Shown here: in pieces, positions 1 through 6,878 of the stretch
Position numbering within the stretch: the stretch's first letter is position 1
Layout: each line of letters starts with the position of its first letter
From: Thermoleophilia bacterium
GTDB lineage: Bacteria > Actinomycetota > Thermoleophilia > Gaiellales > Gaiellaceae
Assembly: GCA_014534295.1 (NCBI GenBank)
Contig: JACVRU010000011.1
Coordinates: forward strand, 1 to 20,143
Direction: 5' to 3'
DNA: 20,143 nucleotides
The notes under the pieces: generated by a model
What the model saw: only the letters and a program-made list of their open reading frames with translations
The model's database searches: none
Told to the model about the DNA's origin: nothing
Made by a program: the position numbers and the translations under genes

Positions 1-1297
1 GACCTCGCTCGCGCGATCGATCGCGCAGTCGCTGTCCAGGAAATTCGTGCGCGTCTCCCTCGGCGGCATGCGCGACGAGGCGGAGATTCGGGGCCACCGG
101 CGGACGTACGTCGGCGCGCTGCCCGGCACGATCCTGCGCGCACTCCGCGACGCCGAGGCGCGGGATCCGGTGTTCCTGATCGACGAGATCGACAAGATGG
201 GGTCGGACTACCGCGGCGACCCGACGAGCGCAATGCTCGAGGTGCTCGACCCCGAGCAGAACTCGACCTTCCGCGACCACTACCTCGACCTGCCCTTCGA
301 CCTCTCGAAGGTCCTGTTCATCTGCACGGCGAACCAGTTGGAGACGATCCCGCCACCGCTGCTCGACCGGATGGACGTGATCCAGCTCTCGGGCTACACC
401 GAGCGGGAGAAGCTTCAGATCGCGCGCCGGTACCTCGTGCCGAAGCAGCTCGACGCGCACGGGCTCCGGCCGAAGCAGGCCACCTTCACCGAGCGCGGCC
501 TGACGCTCGTGATCCGCGAGTACACGCGGGAGGCCGGCGTCCGCAACCTCGAGCGGCGGATCGCCGATCTCTGCCGGAAGGCGGCGACGCAGGTCGCGCA
601 GGGCCGCTCGAAAGGCGTCCGCATCGACGAGAAGCGGGTGCGCGGCTGGCTCGGGCCGCGCCGTTTCCCCGGCGAGGTGCGCAAGCGGACGGCCGACCCG
701 GGGGTCGCCACGGGGCTCGCGTACACGCCGGTTGGCGGCGATGTCCTCTTCATCGAGGCGACGGCCTACCCGGGCAAGGGGCGGCTCGTCGTCACCGGCC
801 AGCTCGGCGACGTGATGCGCGAGTCGGCGCAGGCCGCCCATTCGTGGGTGCGCAGCCACGCTGGCTTCGTCGGCGTCGACGAGCGGTGGTTCGCGGAACA
901 CGACGTGCACGTCCACGTCCCCGCCGGCGCGGTGCCCAAGGACGGACCCTCGGCGGGGATCACGATCGCGACTGCGATCGCGTCCCTCGCGGCCGGCCGC
1001 GCCGTGGCGGACGACCTCGGCATGACCGGCGAGATCACCCTCACCGGGCAGGTGCTGCCGATCGGTGGCGTCCGCGAGAAGGTGCTCGCCGCGCAACGCG
1101 CCGGGTTGCGCCGGGTCGTGCTCCCCCGCGAGAACGAGCCCGACCTCGACGAGCTGCCGCAGGAGGTGCGGGACGAGCTCGAGTTCGTGCTCGCCGACGG
1201 GATCGAGGACGTGCTCGCGGCGGCGTTCGAGGGGGCGGGCGTCCCGCGTCCTCGCGCCGTGGGCGCTTCACGGGACCGCGCCGCCGCCCGGGCGTAG
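1..1297 (+). CDS. lon: Lon protease, C-terminal part (5' truncated by window edge)
   Basis: ATP-dependent cytosolic serine protease that degrades misfolded and regulatory proteins. The reading frame is open from base 2 and starts just after the Walker A region. It then shows the Lon-typical SLGGMRDEAEIRGHRRTYVG stretch, Walker B (FLIDEIDKM, about 173-199), the DPEQN sensor region and the arginine-rich AAA+ lid. The protease domain follows, with the catalytic Ser in PKDGPSAG (codon 950-952) and Lys in GVREKVLAA (codon 1079-1081), so the Ser-Lys dyad is intact. The C-terminus carries a short Ala/Arg-rich tail that is not conserved in the family. The GTG at 47 is internal and is not the start. 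The N-terminal substrate-binding domain and Walker A lie upstream of the window. Family assignment is secure. Confidence 0.97.
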   Translation, partial: TSLARSIAQSLSRKFVRVSLGGMRDEAEIRGHRRTYVGALPGTILRALRDAEARDPVFLIDEIDKMGSDYRGDPTSAMLEVLDPEQNSTFRDHYLDLPFDLSKVLFICTANQLETIPPPLLDRMDVIQLSGYTEREKLQIARRYLVPKQLDAHGLRPKQATFTERGLTLVIREYTREAGVRNLERRIADLCRKAATQVAQGRSKGVRIDEKRVRGWLGPRRFPGEVRKRTADPGVATGLAYTPVGGDVLFIEATAYPGKGRLVVTGQLGDVMRESAQAAHSWVRSHAGFVGVDERWFAEHDVHVHVPAGAVPKDGPSAGITIATAIASLAAGRAVADDLGMTGEITLTGQVLPIGGVREKVLAAQRAGLRRVVLPRENEPDLDELPQEVRDELEFVLADGIEDVLAAAFEGAGVPRPRAVGASRDRAAARA

Positions 1298-1302
1298 GAT
1301 CT

Positions 1303-1328
1303 GTTTGCGGCCTGGTTGCCGCGGAAAC
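1303..1328 (+). terminator. Possible hairpin after lon
   Basis: The 66-bp gap after lon contains GTTT-GCGGC, a 6-nt loop, then GCCGC, a GG bulge and AAAC. This makes a 9-bp interrupted stem. There is no T-run after it. It could end lon transcription or simply be leader structure of the next gene. Confidence 0.3.
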
Positions 1329-1363
1329 ACCGCTGCCAAGCCGAGACGAAAGGAACCGAGGAC

Positions 1364-1792
1364 ATGGCGAAAACGATGGACAAGGCCAGGGACCGCGTGA
1401 CCGACGCGAAGCCGTTCGTGGAGCGGGCGCTCAGCGACCAGGAGCTGCGCGACCACATCAAGGATGCGTTCGCAGCGGCGCGCGACGCGTACGGCGAGCT
1501 GTTCGGCCGTACCGGCGTGACGGGGGTCGCCATGCGCGCGGCCACGGACAAGGAGATCCAGGACAACCTGAAGACCGCGCTCGACGAGCTCCGCGCGGCG
1601 GCCGAGCGGCTGCAGGGCAAGGACGAGCACAAGGCGAGGAACTCGCTGCTGCTCGTCGCCGGCGTCGCCGCAGCCGTCCTCTTCAACCCGGTCACCGGCC
1701 CGCCGGTGCGCCGCTGGCTGAAGTCGCAGATGTCGGGCGGCTCGCACGACGACTTCACGTACGCCGGCGACGGCGGAAACTCGTCGGTCTAG
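1364..1792 (+). CDS. Small one-TM protein of unknown function (YtxH-like architecture)
   Basis: 142-residue protein that I do not recognise as a named family. Residues 1-90 are charged and probably helical (ALSDQELRDHIKDAF, IQDNLKTALDELRAAAERL). A single hydrophobic segment, NSLLLVAGVAAAVLF (about 93-107), follows, then a basic stretch (RRWLK) and a Gly/Ser/Asp-rich tail. The arrangement recalls small YtxH-like actinobacterial membrane proteins, but that is only a resemblance. I chose ATG 1364 because AAAGGA lies 9 nt upstream; the same frame stays open to an upstream ATG at 1316 without a comparable ribosome site. Its TAG stop shares the CTAG palindrome (1789-1792) with the stop of the convergent peptidase gene, so the two genes overlap by 4 bp. 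Confidence 0.75.
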   Translation: MAKTMDKARDRVTDAKPFVERALSDQELRDHIKDAFAAARDAYGELFGRTGVTGVAMRAATDKEIQDNLKTALDELRAAAERLQGKDEHKARNSLLLVAGVAAAVLFNPVTGPPVRRWLKSQMSGGSHDDFTYAGDGGNSSV

Positions 1793-3186
1793 GGAAGCTC
1801 GGTCGAAGGCTGCGGCGCCAGCGCGCGCCGCAGCGAACCGGGCTCGAGCCCGGAGAGTGACGAGATGTCGCGGGCCGAGAGCAGGTAGGCGCCCGGCTGG
1901 GGCGCCGTCGAGGGCCTGAGCGCGGGTAGCCAGGCGGCGCCGGCGATGAAGCGGACGTCCTCGAGCCGGCGCCAGGCGAGCAGGTACTTGTACGGGTTGA
2001 TGACGCCGTCGTAGCCGAGCCCGAGCAGGCTCACGGGGTGGATCTCGAAGTGAAGGTGCGGCGGCGTCGCCTCCGCGTCCCCGGAGTTGCCCACGAAGCC
2101 GAGCACGTCGCCGGCCTTCACGCGGGCCCCGTCGACGGCCAGCGGCGAGAACGCCGAGAGGTGCGCGTAGTAGAACTCGTTCCCGTTCAGGTCGCGCAGC
2201 CAGAGCCTGTTCCCACCGAGATCGTTCCAGCCGACCGAGAAGACCGTCCCGTCCGCGACCGCCAGAACCGGCGCGCCGAGCGGCGCGATGATGTCCTCTC
2301 CGTGGTGCCAGACGACGACCGCGCGGTCGGCGCCGAACGTGTCCGCGAACGACGCGGGCCCGTGGACGGGGAAGACGTAGCCGCCGGGGGTCAGCTCGAC
2401 GTCGAGCGACGGCAGCGGTCGCCGCGCGCCGCGCAGGGCCGACCGCCTCTTGCCGGCGGCGTTCGCGCTCGCGCCCTGGGGCCTCGCGCCGGGGGGGGCC
2501 GGCGTCGTCGCGGGCGGGCGCGCCGGCCGCTCGGCCGGAGGCAGTGCGGCGACGGATGCCTCGGCGAAGCCGACGTAGATTGCGCTCCCCGCGGGCAGCC
2601 CGCCGTGGTCGACGCTGAGGTGGAGCTCGAGCGACGTGACGAAGCCCCGGTAGCCGTTCGCCGCGGGCGCGGCGCCCTGGGCGAGGACGAGCAGGTAGCC
2701 CCAGTCGCCGAGCGTGATCCGCGTTCCGGGTGCTGGGCCTTCGATCGCCTGGCCGAGGACGACGAGACCGCTGACGGATGCGCCCGAGAGGTCGCCGCCC
2801 GCTCCGCGCGACGTTGCCTCGGCGCTGGCCCGCGAGACGACCGTCGACGCCGTGATCTCGCCGCCGAAGAGGCTCAGCGACTGGACTTCGCTGGACGCGC
2901 CGGCCGAGGCGCTCGCCGCGCCGACCCCCGTCGACGCGCTCGCGGCCAGCGCGCCGCTGGAGACGACGCTCCCGTCGGCCGGATAGGCGAAGCCCGCGCC
3001 GAGCGCCACGGCGTCCGGCGGCGCCACGACGGAGCCGGCGGTCGCGCCCGGCTGCCCGGGAACGACGACCTTGATCGCGTAGGCGCGCGCCGACCCGCCG
3101 GCGGCAGCGGGCTGAGCGCCCGCGCCGATCGATCCGGCCAAGAGCAGGACGGCGAGTCCGCCGACGGCGAGCCACAGCTTCCCCAC
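1789..3186 (-). CDS. Secreted M23 family metallopeptidase with Ala/Ser-rich N-terminal domain
   Basis: 465-residue exported zinc endopeptidase expected to cut peptidoglycan cross-bridges. It starts with a signal peptide (about 1-24: WLAVGGLAVLLLAGSIGAGA). Residues 33-210 form a low-complexity Ala/Ser/Gly/Val domain resembling the choice-of-anchor-P type domains of actinobacterial surface proteins. A Pro-rich linker (about 214-238) follows. The LytM/M23 domain spans about 265-400 with the metal and catalytic residues present: HHGED (His294, Asp298), AHL (His342) and HLHFE (His379). The GTG at 3186 is the only good start before the signal peptide, though GAGG lies only 2 nt upstream of it. The gene is divergent from the Fur-family regulator across a 138-bp gap. 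Peptidase assignment is firm; the substrate is inferred and the N-terminal domain name is tentative. Confidence 0.9.
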   Translation of the reverse strand: MGKLWLAVGGLAVLLLAGSIGAGAQPAAAGGSARAYAIKVVVPGQPGATAGSVVAPPDAVALGAGFAYPADGSVVSSGALAASASTGVGAASASAGASSEVQSLSLFGGEITASTVVSRASAEATSRGAGGDLSGASVSGLVVLGQAIEGPAPGTRITLGDWGYLLVLAQGAAPAANGYRGFVTSLELHLSVDHGGLPAGSAIYVGFAEASVAALPPAERPARPPATTPAPPGARPQGASANAAGKRRSALRGARRPLPSLDVELTPGGYVFPVHGPASFADTFGADRAVVVWHHGEDIIAPLGAPVLAVADGTVFSVGWNDLGGNRLWLRDLNGNEFYYAHLSAFSPLAVDGARVKAGDVLGFVGNSGDAEATPPHLHFEIHPVSLLGLGYDGVINPYKYLLAWRRLEDVRFIAGAAWLPALRPSTAPQPGAYLLSARDISSLSGLEPGSLRRALAPQPSTELP

Positions 3187-3275
3187 AGCCTCACCATTAT
3201 GGGCGAAGCGCCGGAACCCTCGACGGTACCCGCCACGACGCGCGGGCAGCAGGCGCTGGTCCGGGCGGCGCCCCT

Positions 3276-3300
3276 ACTGATACTGATAATCACTCTCAGT
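3276..3300. promoter_or_regulatory. Fur/Zur-type operator
   Basis: A/T-rich island in a GC-rich genome. The 19 bases at 3279-3297, GATACTGATAATCACTCTC, match 16 of 19 positions of the classical Fur box GATAATGATAATCATTATC. The full 25-bp stretch is an inverted repeat centred on A3288 with 10 of 12 arm pairs matching, outer arms ACTGA and TCAGT, core TGATAATCA. It ends 24 bp before the regulator start. Candidate -10 elements (TACGGT 3301-3306 or TAGAGT 3306-3311) follow directly, so bound repressor would block transcription of the regulator and the ZIP gene. The M23 gene reads the other way from the same gap. Confidence 0.8.
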
Positions 3301-3324
3301 TACGGTAGAGTCGGCCGGGGCGAC

Positions 3325-3747
3325 ATGGCCCATCCCCGCAAGACACCCGACCCCGTCGACCTGCCCCAGCGCGCGCGGCTGACGCCGCAGCGCCTGGCCG
3401 TGGTCGAAGCGATCAGGCGCGGGCCCCGCTCCTTCACCGTCGCCGAGCTGTACGACCGGGCGCGTCGCCAAGAGCCGAAGCTCGGCCTGGCGACCGTCTA
3501 CCGCACGTTGGAGCTGCTCCGCCGCACGGACGCGATTCGCCCGCTCGCAGGCTCGCCGCGCGCGGAGTACGTCCGCTGCAGCCCCGGCCACCACCACCAC
3601 TTGATCTGCCTCTCCTGCGGGACCGTGGAGGAGACGGAGCTGTGCGCCGCGCCCTCCGACGCCGAGCTCCGCCGCAGGCACGGCTTCGCGCCAGAGTCGC
3701 ACGAGCTCGACGTCTACGGCACGTGCGCCGAGTGTCGCGCCGCATGA
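3325..3747 (+). CDS. Fur-family metalloregulator, probably Zur
   Basis: 140-residue cytosolic metal-dependent repressor. The winged-helix DNA-binding region covers about 15-80 (RLTPQRLAVVEAI, LGLATVYRTLELL, the typical Fur recognition helix). The metal and dimerisation domain follows with GHHHHLICLSCG (His89-92, Cys95, Cys98), His126 in SHELDVYGTC, and Cys134/Cys137. These two CxxC pairs form the structural zinc site of Fur/Zur/PerR proteins. ATG 3325 is preceded by a G-rich stretch and gives a normal family length. The next gene, a ZIP metal transporter, starts inside its stop codon (ATGA, 3744-3747). That pairing and the operator just upstream argue for zinc sensing and autoregulation. Fur family membership is secure; zinc rather than iron or manganese specificity is inferred from context. 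Confidence 0.92.
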   Translation: MAHPRKTPDPVDLPQRARLTPQRLAVVEAIRRGPRSFTVAELYDRARRQEPKLGLATVYRTLELLRRTDAIRPLAGSPRAEYVRCSPGHHHHLICLSCGTVEETELCAAPSDAELRRRHGFAPESHELDVYGTCAECRAA

Positions 3748-4472
3748 CCGCGGCGGCGTGGATCGCGGTCCCGCTGGCGACGCTGACCGTCGCCTCCGCC
3801 CTCGGCGGCGGGCTGCTCGCGTTCCGGCTGGCGCGGGAGCTGACGACCGCGATCGCCCTCACCGGCGGGATCGTGGTCGCCGTCGCGCTGTTCCACGTGC
3901 TCCCCGAGGCGATGGAGAGCGTTGGCGACCCGCACCGCGTCGGGGCGCTGGCCGGACTCGGGTTCGTCGCCTTCTTCCTGCTCGAGCGTGCGGTCGTCCT
4001 TCACCACCGGGACGAGCCGGAGCAAGCGCGGGCGCACGCGGAGGTCGGGGTGTTCGGGGCCGCCGGACTGGCCGTGCACACCTTCATCGACGGGCTCGGC
4101 ATCGGCCTCGCCTTCGGGCTCGACCACACGACCGGCCTGCTGGTCCTGCTCGCAGTCGTGGCGCACGACTTCGCCGACGGCATGAACACGGTCTCCTTCG
4201 TCCTCCACCAGAGCGGCGACCGGCGGCGCGCCTGGACGTGGCTGGTCGTCGTCTCGATCGCGCCGCTCGTCGGCGCCGTGGTGGGGACGACGATCGAGAT
4301 CTCCGAGACGTCGCTCGCCTACGTCCTCGCCGCGTACGCCGGCTTCTTCCTCTACATGGGCGGCAGCGACCTGCTCCCGCACGCGCACGAACATCCGTCG
4401 GTGCGCCGGGTCGCGCTGACGCTCGCCGGGTTCGCCGGCGTCTTCCTCCTCAGCTTGCTGGGCCAGCACTAA
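3744..4472 (+). CDS. ZIP family metal (zinc) transporter
   Basis: 242-residue inner-membrane protein with about eight hydrophobic segments. It carries the paired metal-site motifs of ZIP transporters: HTFIDGLGIGLAFG (TM4-like) and HDFADGMNTVSF (TM5-like), here with Asp where many ZIPs have Glu. A histidine-bearing loop (HHRDEPEQARAHAE) precedes TM4 and LPHAHEH lies near the C-terminus. Family members move Zn2+ or other divalent metals into the cytosol. The ATG overlaps the regulator stop by 4 bp, so expression is probably translationally coupled and controlled by the 3276-3300 operator. The TAA stop overlaps the stop of the convergent gene (4469-4472). Substrate is inferred from the regulator. 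Confidence 0.9.
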   Translation: MTAAAWIAVPLATLTVASALGGGLLAFRLARELTTAIALTGGIVVAVALFHVLPEAMESVGDPHRVGALAGLGFVAFFLLERAVVLHHRDEPEQARAHAEVGVFGAAGLAVHTFIDGLGIGLAFGLDHTTGLLVLLAVVAHDFADGMNTVSFVLHQSGDRRRAWTWLVVVSIAPLVGAVVGTTIEISETSLAYVLAAYAGFFLYMGGSDLLPHAHEHPSVRRVALTLAGFAGVFLLSLLGQH

Positions 4473-4861
4473 CCCAGCTGCTTGCGGGCGAACTCCCGGA
4501 AGCGGGCGCGCGCCCCGTCGTCCGGGCCCAGAGGGCCCTCGTCGGCGTAGCGCGGGTCGGCCGCGATCTCGCGGGCGACCGCGCGCACCTCCTCGTCGAT
4601 GAGCCGCCGGTGCTCGGGCCGGCGCATGAGCTGCTCGACCCACGTCTCCGAGCCGTCGTACGGCTCGACCTCCTCCTCCATCAGCAGCCGGCCCAGGAGG
4701 ACGCCCACCCGGAGATAGGCGAACGTGCGGAAGGCGAGGATACGCCCCCGGGACTCGACGAGCCGGGCGACCTCCGCGTCCTGCTGCTGGACCTCGGCGA
4801 CGATCGAGCCGATCGGCTCGTCGACGAGCGGCAGCCAGACCTCGGGCTCGGGGGAACTCAC
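4469..4861 (-). CDS. Unknown soluble protein, last gene of the TauE-half operon
   Basis: 130-residue protein that I do not recognise. It is charged and mainly acidic, with no signal peptide or membrane segment and no cysteine. Long predicted helices include EPIGSIVAEVQQQDAEVARLVESR and LIDEEVRAVAREIAADP. GTG 4861 overlaps the stop of the upstream half-TauE gene (GTGA on the minus strand, 4858-4861), so it is probably translated by re-initiation after that membrane protein. Its TAG stop overlaps the TAA stop of the ZIP gene. Coding status rests on the overlap architecture, the third-position GC bias and a plausible protein composition. Confidence 0.75.
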   Translation of the reverse strand: MSSPEPEVWLPLVDEPIGSIVAEVQQQDAEVARLVESRGRILAFRTFAYLRVGVLLGRLLMEEEVEPYDGSETWVEQLMRRPEHRRLIDEEVRAVAREIAADPRYADEGPLGPDDGARARFREFARKQLG

Positions 4862-5238
4862 GCGCGAAGGATACGTCTCGAGCGCCAGGCCAGGTGCGCC
4901 GCGACCGCGAGCAGCAGCACGCCGAACAGCGTCTGGAGCGTGTCCTGGTCGAGCCAGACGGCGAGGTAGGACCCGCCGACGACGCCGGGGATCGACGCGA
5001 GCCCGATCGCCAGCGAGCCGCGCCAGTTCACGTTGCCGTAGTGCTGCTGCCTCCAGACGCCGGCTGCGACCGTCGGCAGGATCGCGAGCAACGACGTCGC
5101 CTCCGCCTCGAGATGCGAGAGCCCGAGCGCGAGGAGCGTCGGCACGAAGAGGACCCCGCCGCCGACCCCGAACATCCCGGCGAGCAACCCGGCGCCGAAG
5201 CCGAGCGCGACGGCCAGCAGCACCGTCGACACGCTCAC
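4858..5238 (-). CDS. Half-length TauE/SafE family membrane protein (second copy)
   Basis: 126-residue integral membrane protein with about four hydrophobic segments. It begins MSVSTVLLAVALGFGAGLLAG and then shows the family motif FGVGGGVLFVPTLLALG followed by EATSLLAILPTVAAGV and GNVNWRGSLAIGLASIPG. This corresponds to one of the two repeats of a normal 250-residue TauE/SafE permease, a family linked to export of sulfite and sulfonate-related anions. GTG 5238 sits in a GTGA overlap with the stop of the other half (5235-5238), and its own stop overlaps the next gene in the same way. It probably pairs with the other half to make the complete transporter. The transported substrate is unknown. 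Confidence 0.88.
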   Translation of the reverse strand: MSVSTVLLAVALGFGAGLLAGMFGVGGGVLFVPTLLALGLSHLEAEATSLLAILPTVAAGVWRQQHYGNVNWRGSLAIGLASIPGVVGGSYLAVWLDQDTLQTLFGVLLLAVAAHLAWRSRRILRA

Positions 5239-5582
5239 GCGGCGATCAGCATCACGCCGATGGCGGCGAGCAGCGCTGCGAAGAGCAGGGCGAGCGTCCG
5301 GTTCGCCACCCGCTGCTGCAGCGTGGCCCCCACGACCGCGCCGGCCATCGCGGGCACGCCCACGACCGCCGCGTCGACAGGGTGCAGGTAGCCGTGCAGC
5401 GCGTAGACGACCGCTCCGGCTGCCGCCGTGATCCCGATCGCCGCGAGGGACGTCGCCATCGCCCGCCGCTCCGCGAAGCTGGCGACGAGCACGAGGAGCG
5501 GCACGATCAGGATCCCGCCGCCGACTCCGAACAGCGCCGCGAAGAACCCCGCGACGAGCCCGATGAGGAGGAGGCGGGGCAC
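5235..5582 (-). CDS. Half-length TauE/SafE family membrane protein (first copy)
   Basis: 115-residue membrane protein, first gene of a three-gene minus-strand operon. The sequence starts MPRLLLIGLVAGFFAALFG and has the TauE/SafE repeat signature FGVGGGILIVPLLVLVA, then AMATSLAAIGITAAAGAVV, a loop (HGYLHPVDAA) and two more hydrophobic segments. It aligns by motif with the second half (4858-5238) rather than continuing it, so both look like a repeat unit. I chose GTG 5582 because the hydrophobic domain begins there and TACGAT lies 8 nt upstream as a -10 for a leaderless mRNA. The frame is open further upstream, but that would run into the divergent trehalose-phosphatase gene 19 bp away. Confidence 0.87.
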   Translation of the reverse strand: MPRLLLIGLVAGFFAALFGVGGGILIVPLLVLVASFAERRAMATSLAAIGITAAAGAVVYALHGYLHPVDAAVVGVPAMAGAVVGATLQQRVANRTLALLFAALLAAIGVMLIAA

Positions 5583-5589
5583 GCCGCCG

Positions 5590-5596
5590 TATCGTA
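5590..5596. promoter_or_regulatory. Overlapping divergent -10 elements in a 19-bp gap
   Basis: TATCGT (5590-5595, plus) ends 6 nt before the otsB GTG. TACGAT (minus strand of 5591-5596) ends 8 nt before the GTG of the TauE-half gene. Both fit TAnnnT and would give leaderless transcripts in opposite directions from one symmetric site. No clear -35 is visible on either strand. Confidence 0.45.
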
Positions 5597-5601
5597 CGTC
5601 C

Positions 5602-6315
5602 GTGTCCGGCGACGACCTCCTCCGCGAGCTGGCGCGCGATCCGGAGCGCGCGGCGCTGCTGCTCGACGTCGACGGCGTGCTGGCGCCGATCGTGTCGCGA
5701 CCCGAGGACGCGGTCGTCCCCGAGGAGACGCGCACGGAGCTCCGCCGCCTGGCCGCGCGCTACGGGCTCGTCGCCTGCGTCAGCGGCCGCCCCGCCGCCG
5801 ACGCCGCCCGCGTCCTCGGCGTCGACGGGATCCGGATCGTGGGCGAGCACGGGCTCGGGCTCGACCCCGCGGCCGCGGAATGGTCGGAGCGGCTGCATGC
5901 CTTCGCCGACGTCGTCGACTGGCCGGTCGAGCGGAAGCCGCTCTCCGTCTCGCTCCACTACCGCGACGCCGCCGACGAGGACGCCGCCCGCGCGCACCTC
6001 GATGAGGTCGCCGAGCGCGCGCGCGCCGAAGGGCTCGTGGCGCGCTTCGGCCGGAAGGTGCTGGAGCTCCGCCCCCCGGTCGCCGCGAACAAGGGCACGG
6101 CCGTCGGCCACCTCCTCGGCGAGCGCGAGCTCCGGCGCGCGCTCTACGCGGGCGACGACACGACCGACCTCGACGCGTTCGACGCACTCGGCGGGCTGGA
6201 GCTCGGCGTCCGCGTCGCAGTCGCGACCCCCGAGGGGCCGCCCGAGCTGCGGGAACGCGCGGACGTCGTCGTCGCGAGCCCGGCCGAGTTCCTGGGGCTC
6301 CTCCGTCGACTGTGA
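5602..6315 (+). CDS. otsB: Trehalose-6-phosphate phosphatase
   Basis: 237-residue cytosolic HAD-superfamily enzyme that removes phosphate from trehalose 6-phosphate, the last step of OtsAB trehalose synthesis. HAD motif I is LLDVDGVLAP (Asp22 nucleophile, Asp24), motif II is SGRP (61-64), the motif III lysine is in AANKGTAV (Lys164), and motif IV is GDDTTDLDAF (184-193), which is characteristic of OtsB. GTG 5602 gives a normal short OtsB and lies 6 nt after a -10-like TATCGT, with no ribosome site, so a leaderless message is likely. The stop overlaps the Nudix start (GTGA, 6312-6315). No otsA is present in the window, so its partner synthase must lie elsewhere. Confidence 0.92.
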   Translation: MSGDDLLRELARDPERAALLLDVDGVLAPIVSRPEDAVVPEETRTELRRLAARYGLVACVSGRPAADAARVLGVDGIRIVGEHGLGLDPAAAEWSERLHAFADVVDWPVERKPLSVSLHYRDAADEDAARAHLDEVAERARAEGLVARFGRKVLELRPPVAANKGTAVGHLLGERELRRALYAGDDTTDLDAFDALGGLELGVRVAVATPEGPPELRERADVVVASPAEFLGLLRRL

Positions 6316-6869
6316 TCGACGCGGAGCTCCGGGCCCGATACGGGGAGCCCGCGCTCCTCCGCTGGGACGGGGACGTCACCGAAGCCGAGTGGCGGCTCGC
6401 GACGTACAACCCGGCGCGCACGCACGACGTCACGCTGCTCATCACCAACGGCGGGCGGCTGGCGCTGATCCGCAAGCCGCACTTCGCGGAGGGGATCTGG
6501 CGTCCCCCCGGCGGCGGCATCCATCCCGGGGAGGACGTGCGCGACGGGATCGTTCGGGAAGCCCTGGAGGAGACGGGGCTCGCCGTCGAGCCCGTGCGCT
6601 ACCTGCTGCTCGCGGAGGCCGTCTTCCGGCACGGGGGCCTCGAGCTCGCCTGGCACACGCACGTCGTCCATGCGACGACTGCCGACGAGGAGCTCGAGCC
6701 CCACGACGTCGAGGAGATCGGCGCGGCGCGCTGGGGCACGCACGAGGAGCTCGGAGGCCCGCTCCGAGAGCGGCTGCTCGCGACGGGCCGGGCGTTCTGG
6801 CGCTACCGCGTCGCGCTCCACGACGCGGCGCTCGCCGCGCTCGGTTACAGGCCGGGCCGTCGCGGGTAG
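6312..6869 (+). CDS. Nudix hydrolase
   Basis: 185-residue hydrolase of nucleoside-diphosphate-linked substrates. The Nudix box is complete at 68-90: GGIHPGEDVRDGIVREALEE followed by TGL, matching Gx5Ex7REUxEExGU. The preceding strand IRKPHFAEGIWRPPGG is typical of the fold. A short N-terminal extension (1-37) includes LRWDGDVTEAEWRLATYNP, and the C-terminus has a helix after RAFWRYRVALHDAAL. The start overlaps the otsB stop by 4 bp, so it is co-translated with the phosphatase. The substrate cannot be told from sequence; a housecleaning role is possible. No functional link to trehalose is known to me. Confidence 0.92.
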   Translation: MIDAELRARYGEPALLRWDGDVTEAEWRLATYNPARTHDVTLLITNGGRLALIRKPHFAEGIWRPPGGGIHPGEDVRDGIVREALEETGLAVEPVRYLLLAEAVFRHGGLELAWHTHVVHATTADEELEPHDVEEIGAARWGTHEELGGPLRERLLATGRAFWRYRVALHDAALAALGYRPGRRG

Positions 6870-6878
6870 GGGGCGGTC

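Noticed and set aside
1268..3175. A 635-residue open frame on the minus strand
   Set aside because: It is rich in Arg/Ala/Gly with no domain signature, and lies in a shifted frame across the M23 gene and antisense to the small membrane protein. It is typical of stop-poor shadow frames in GC-rich DNA.
2038..3324. N-terminal extension of the Fur-family protein by over 400 residues
   Set aside because: The frame is open but the sequence is Arg/Asp/Gly repeats antisense to the M23 gene, and it crosses the operator and promoter. ATG 3325 gives the normal family length.
3588..3602. Four consecutive histidines in the Fur-family protein, as if a tag
   Set aside because: His-rich stretches at this position are normal metal ligands in Fur/Zur proteins.
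4724..6005. Long plus-strand open frame over the TauE halves
   Set aside because: Arg/Ser-rich translation without motifs; both half-transporter genes on the opposite strand have clear hydrophobic segments and family motifs.
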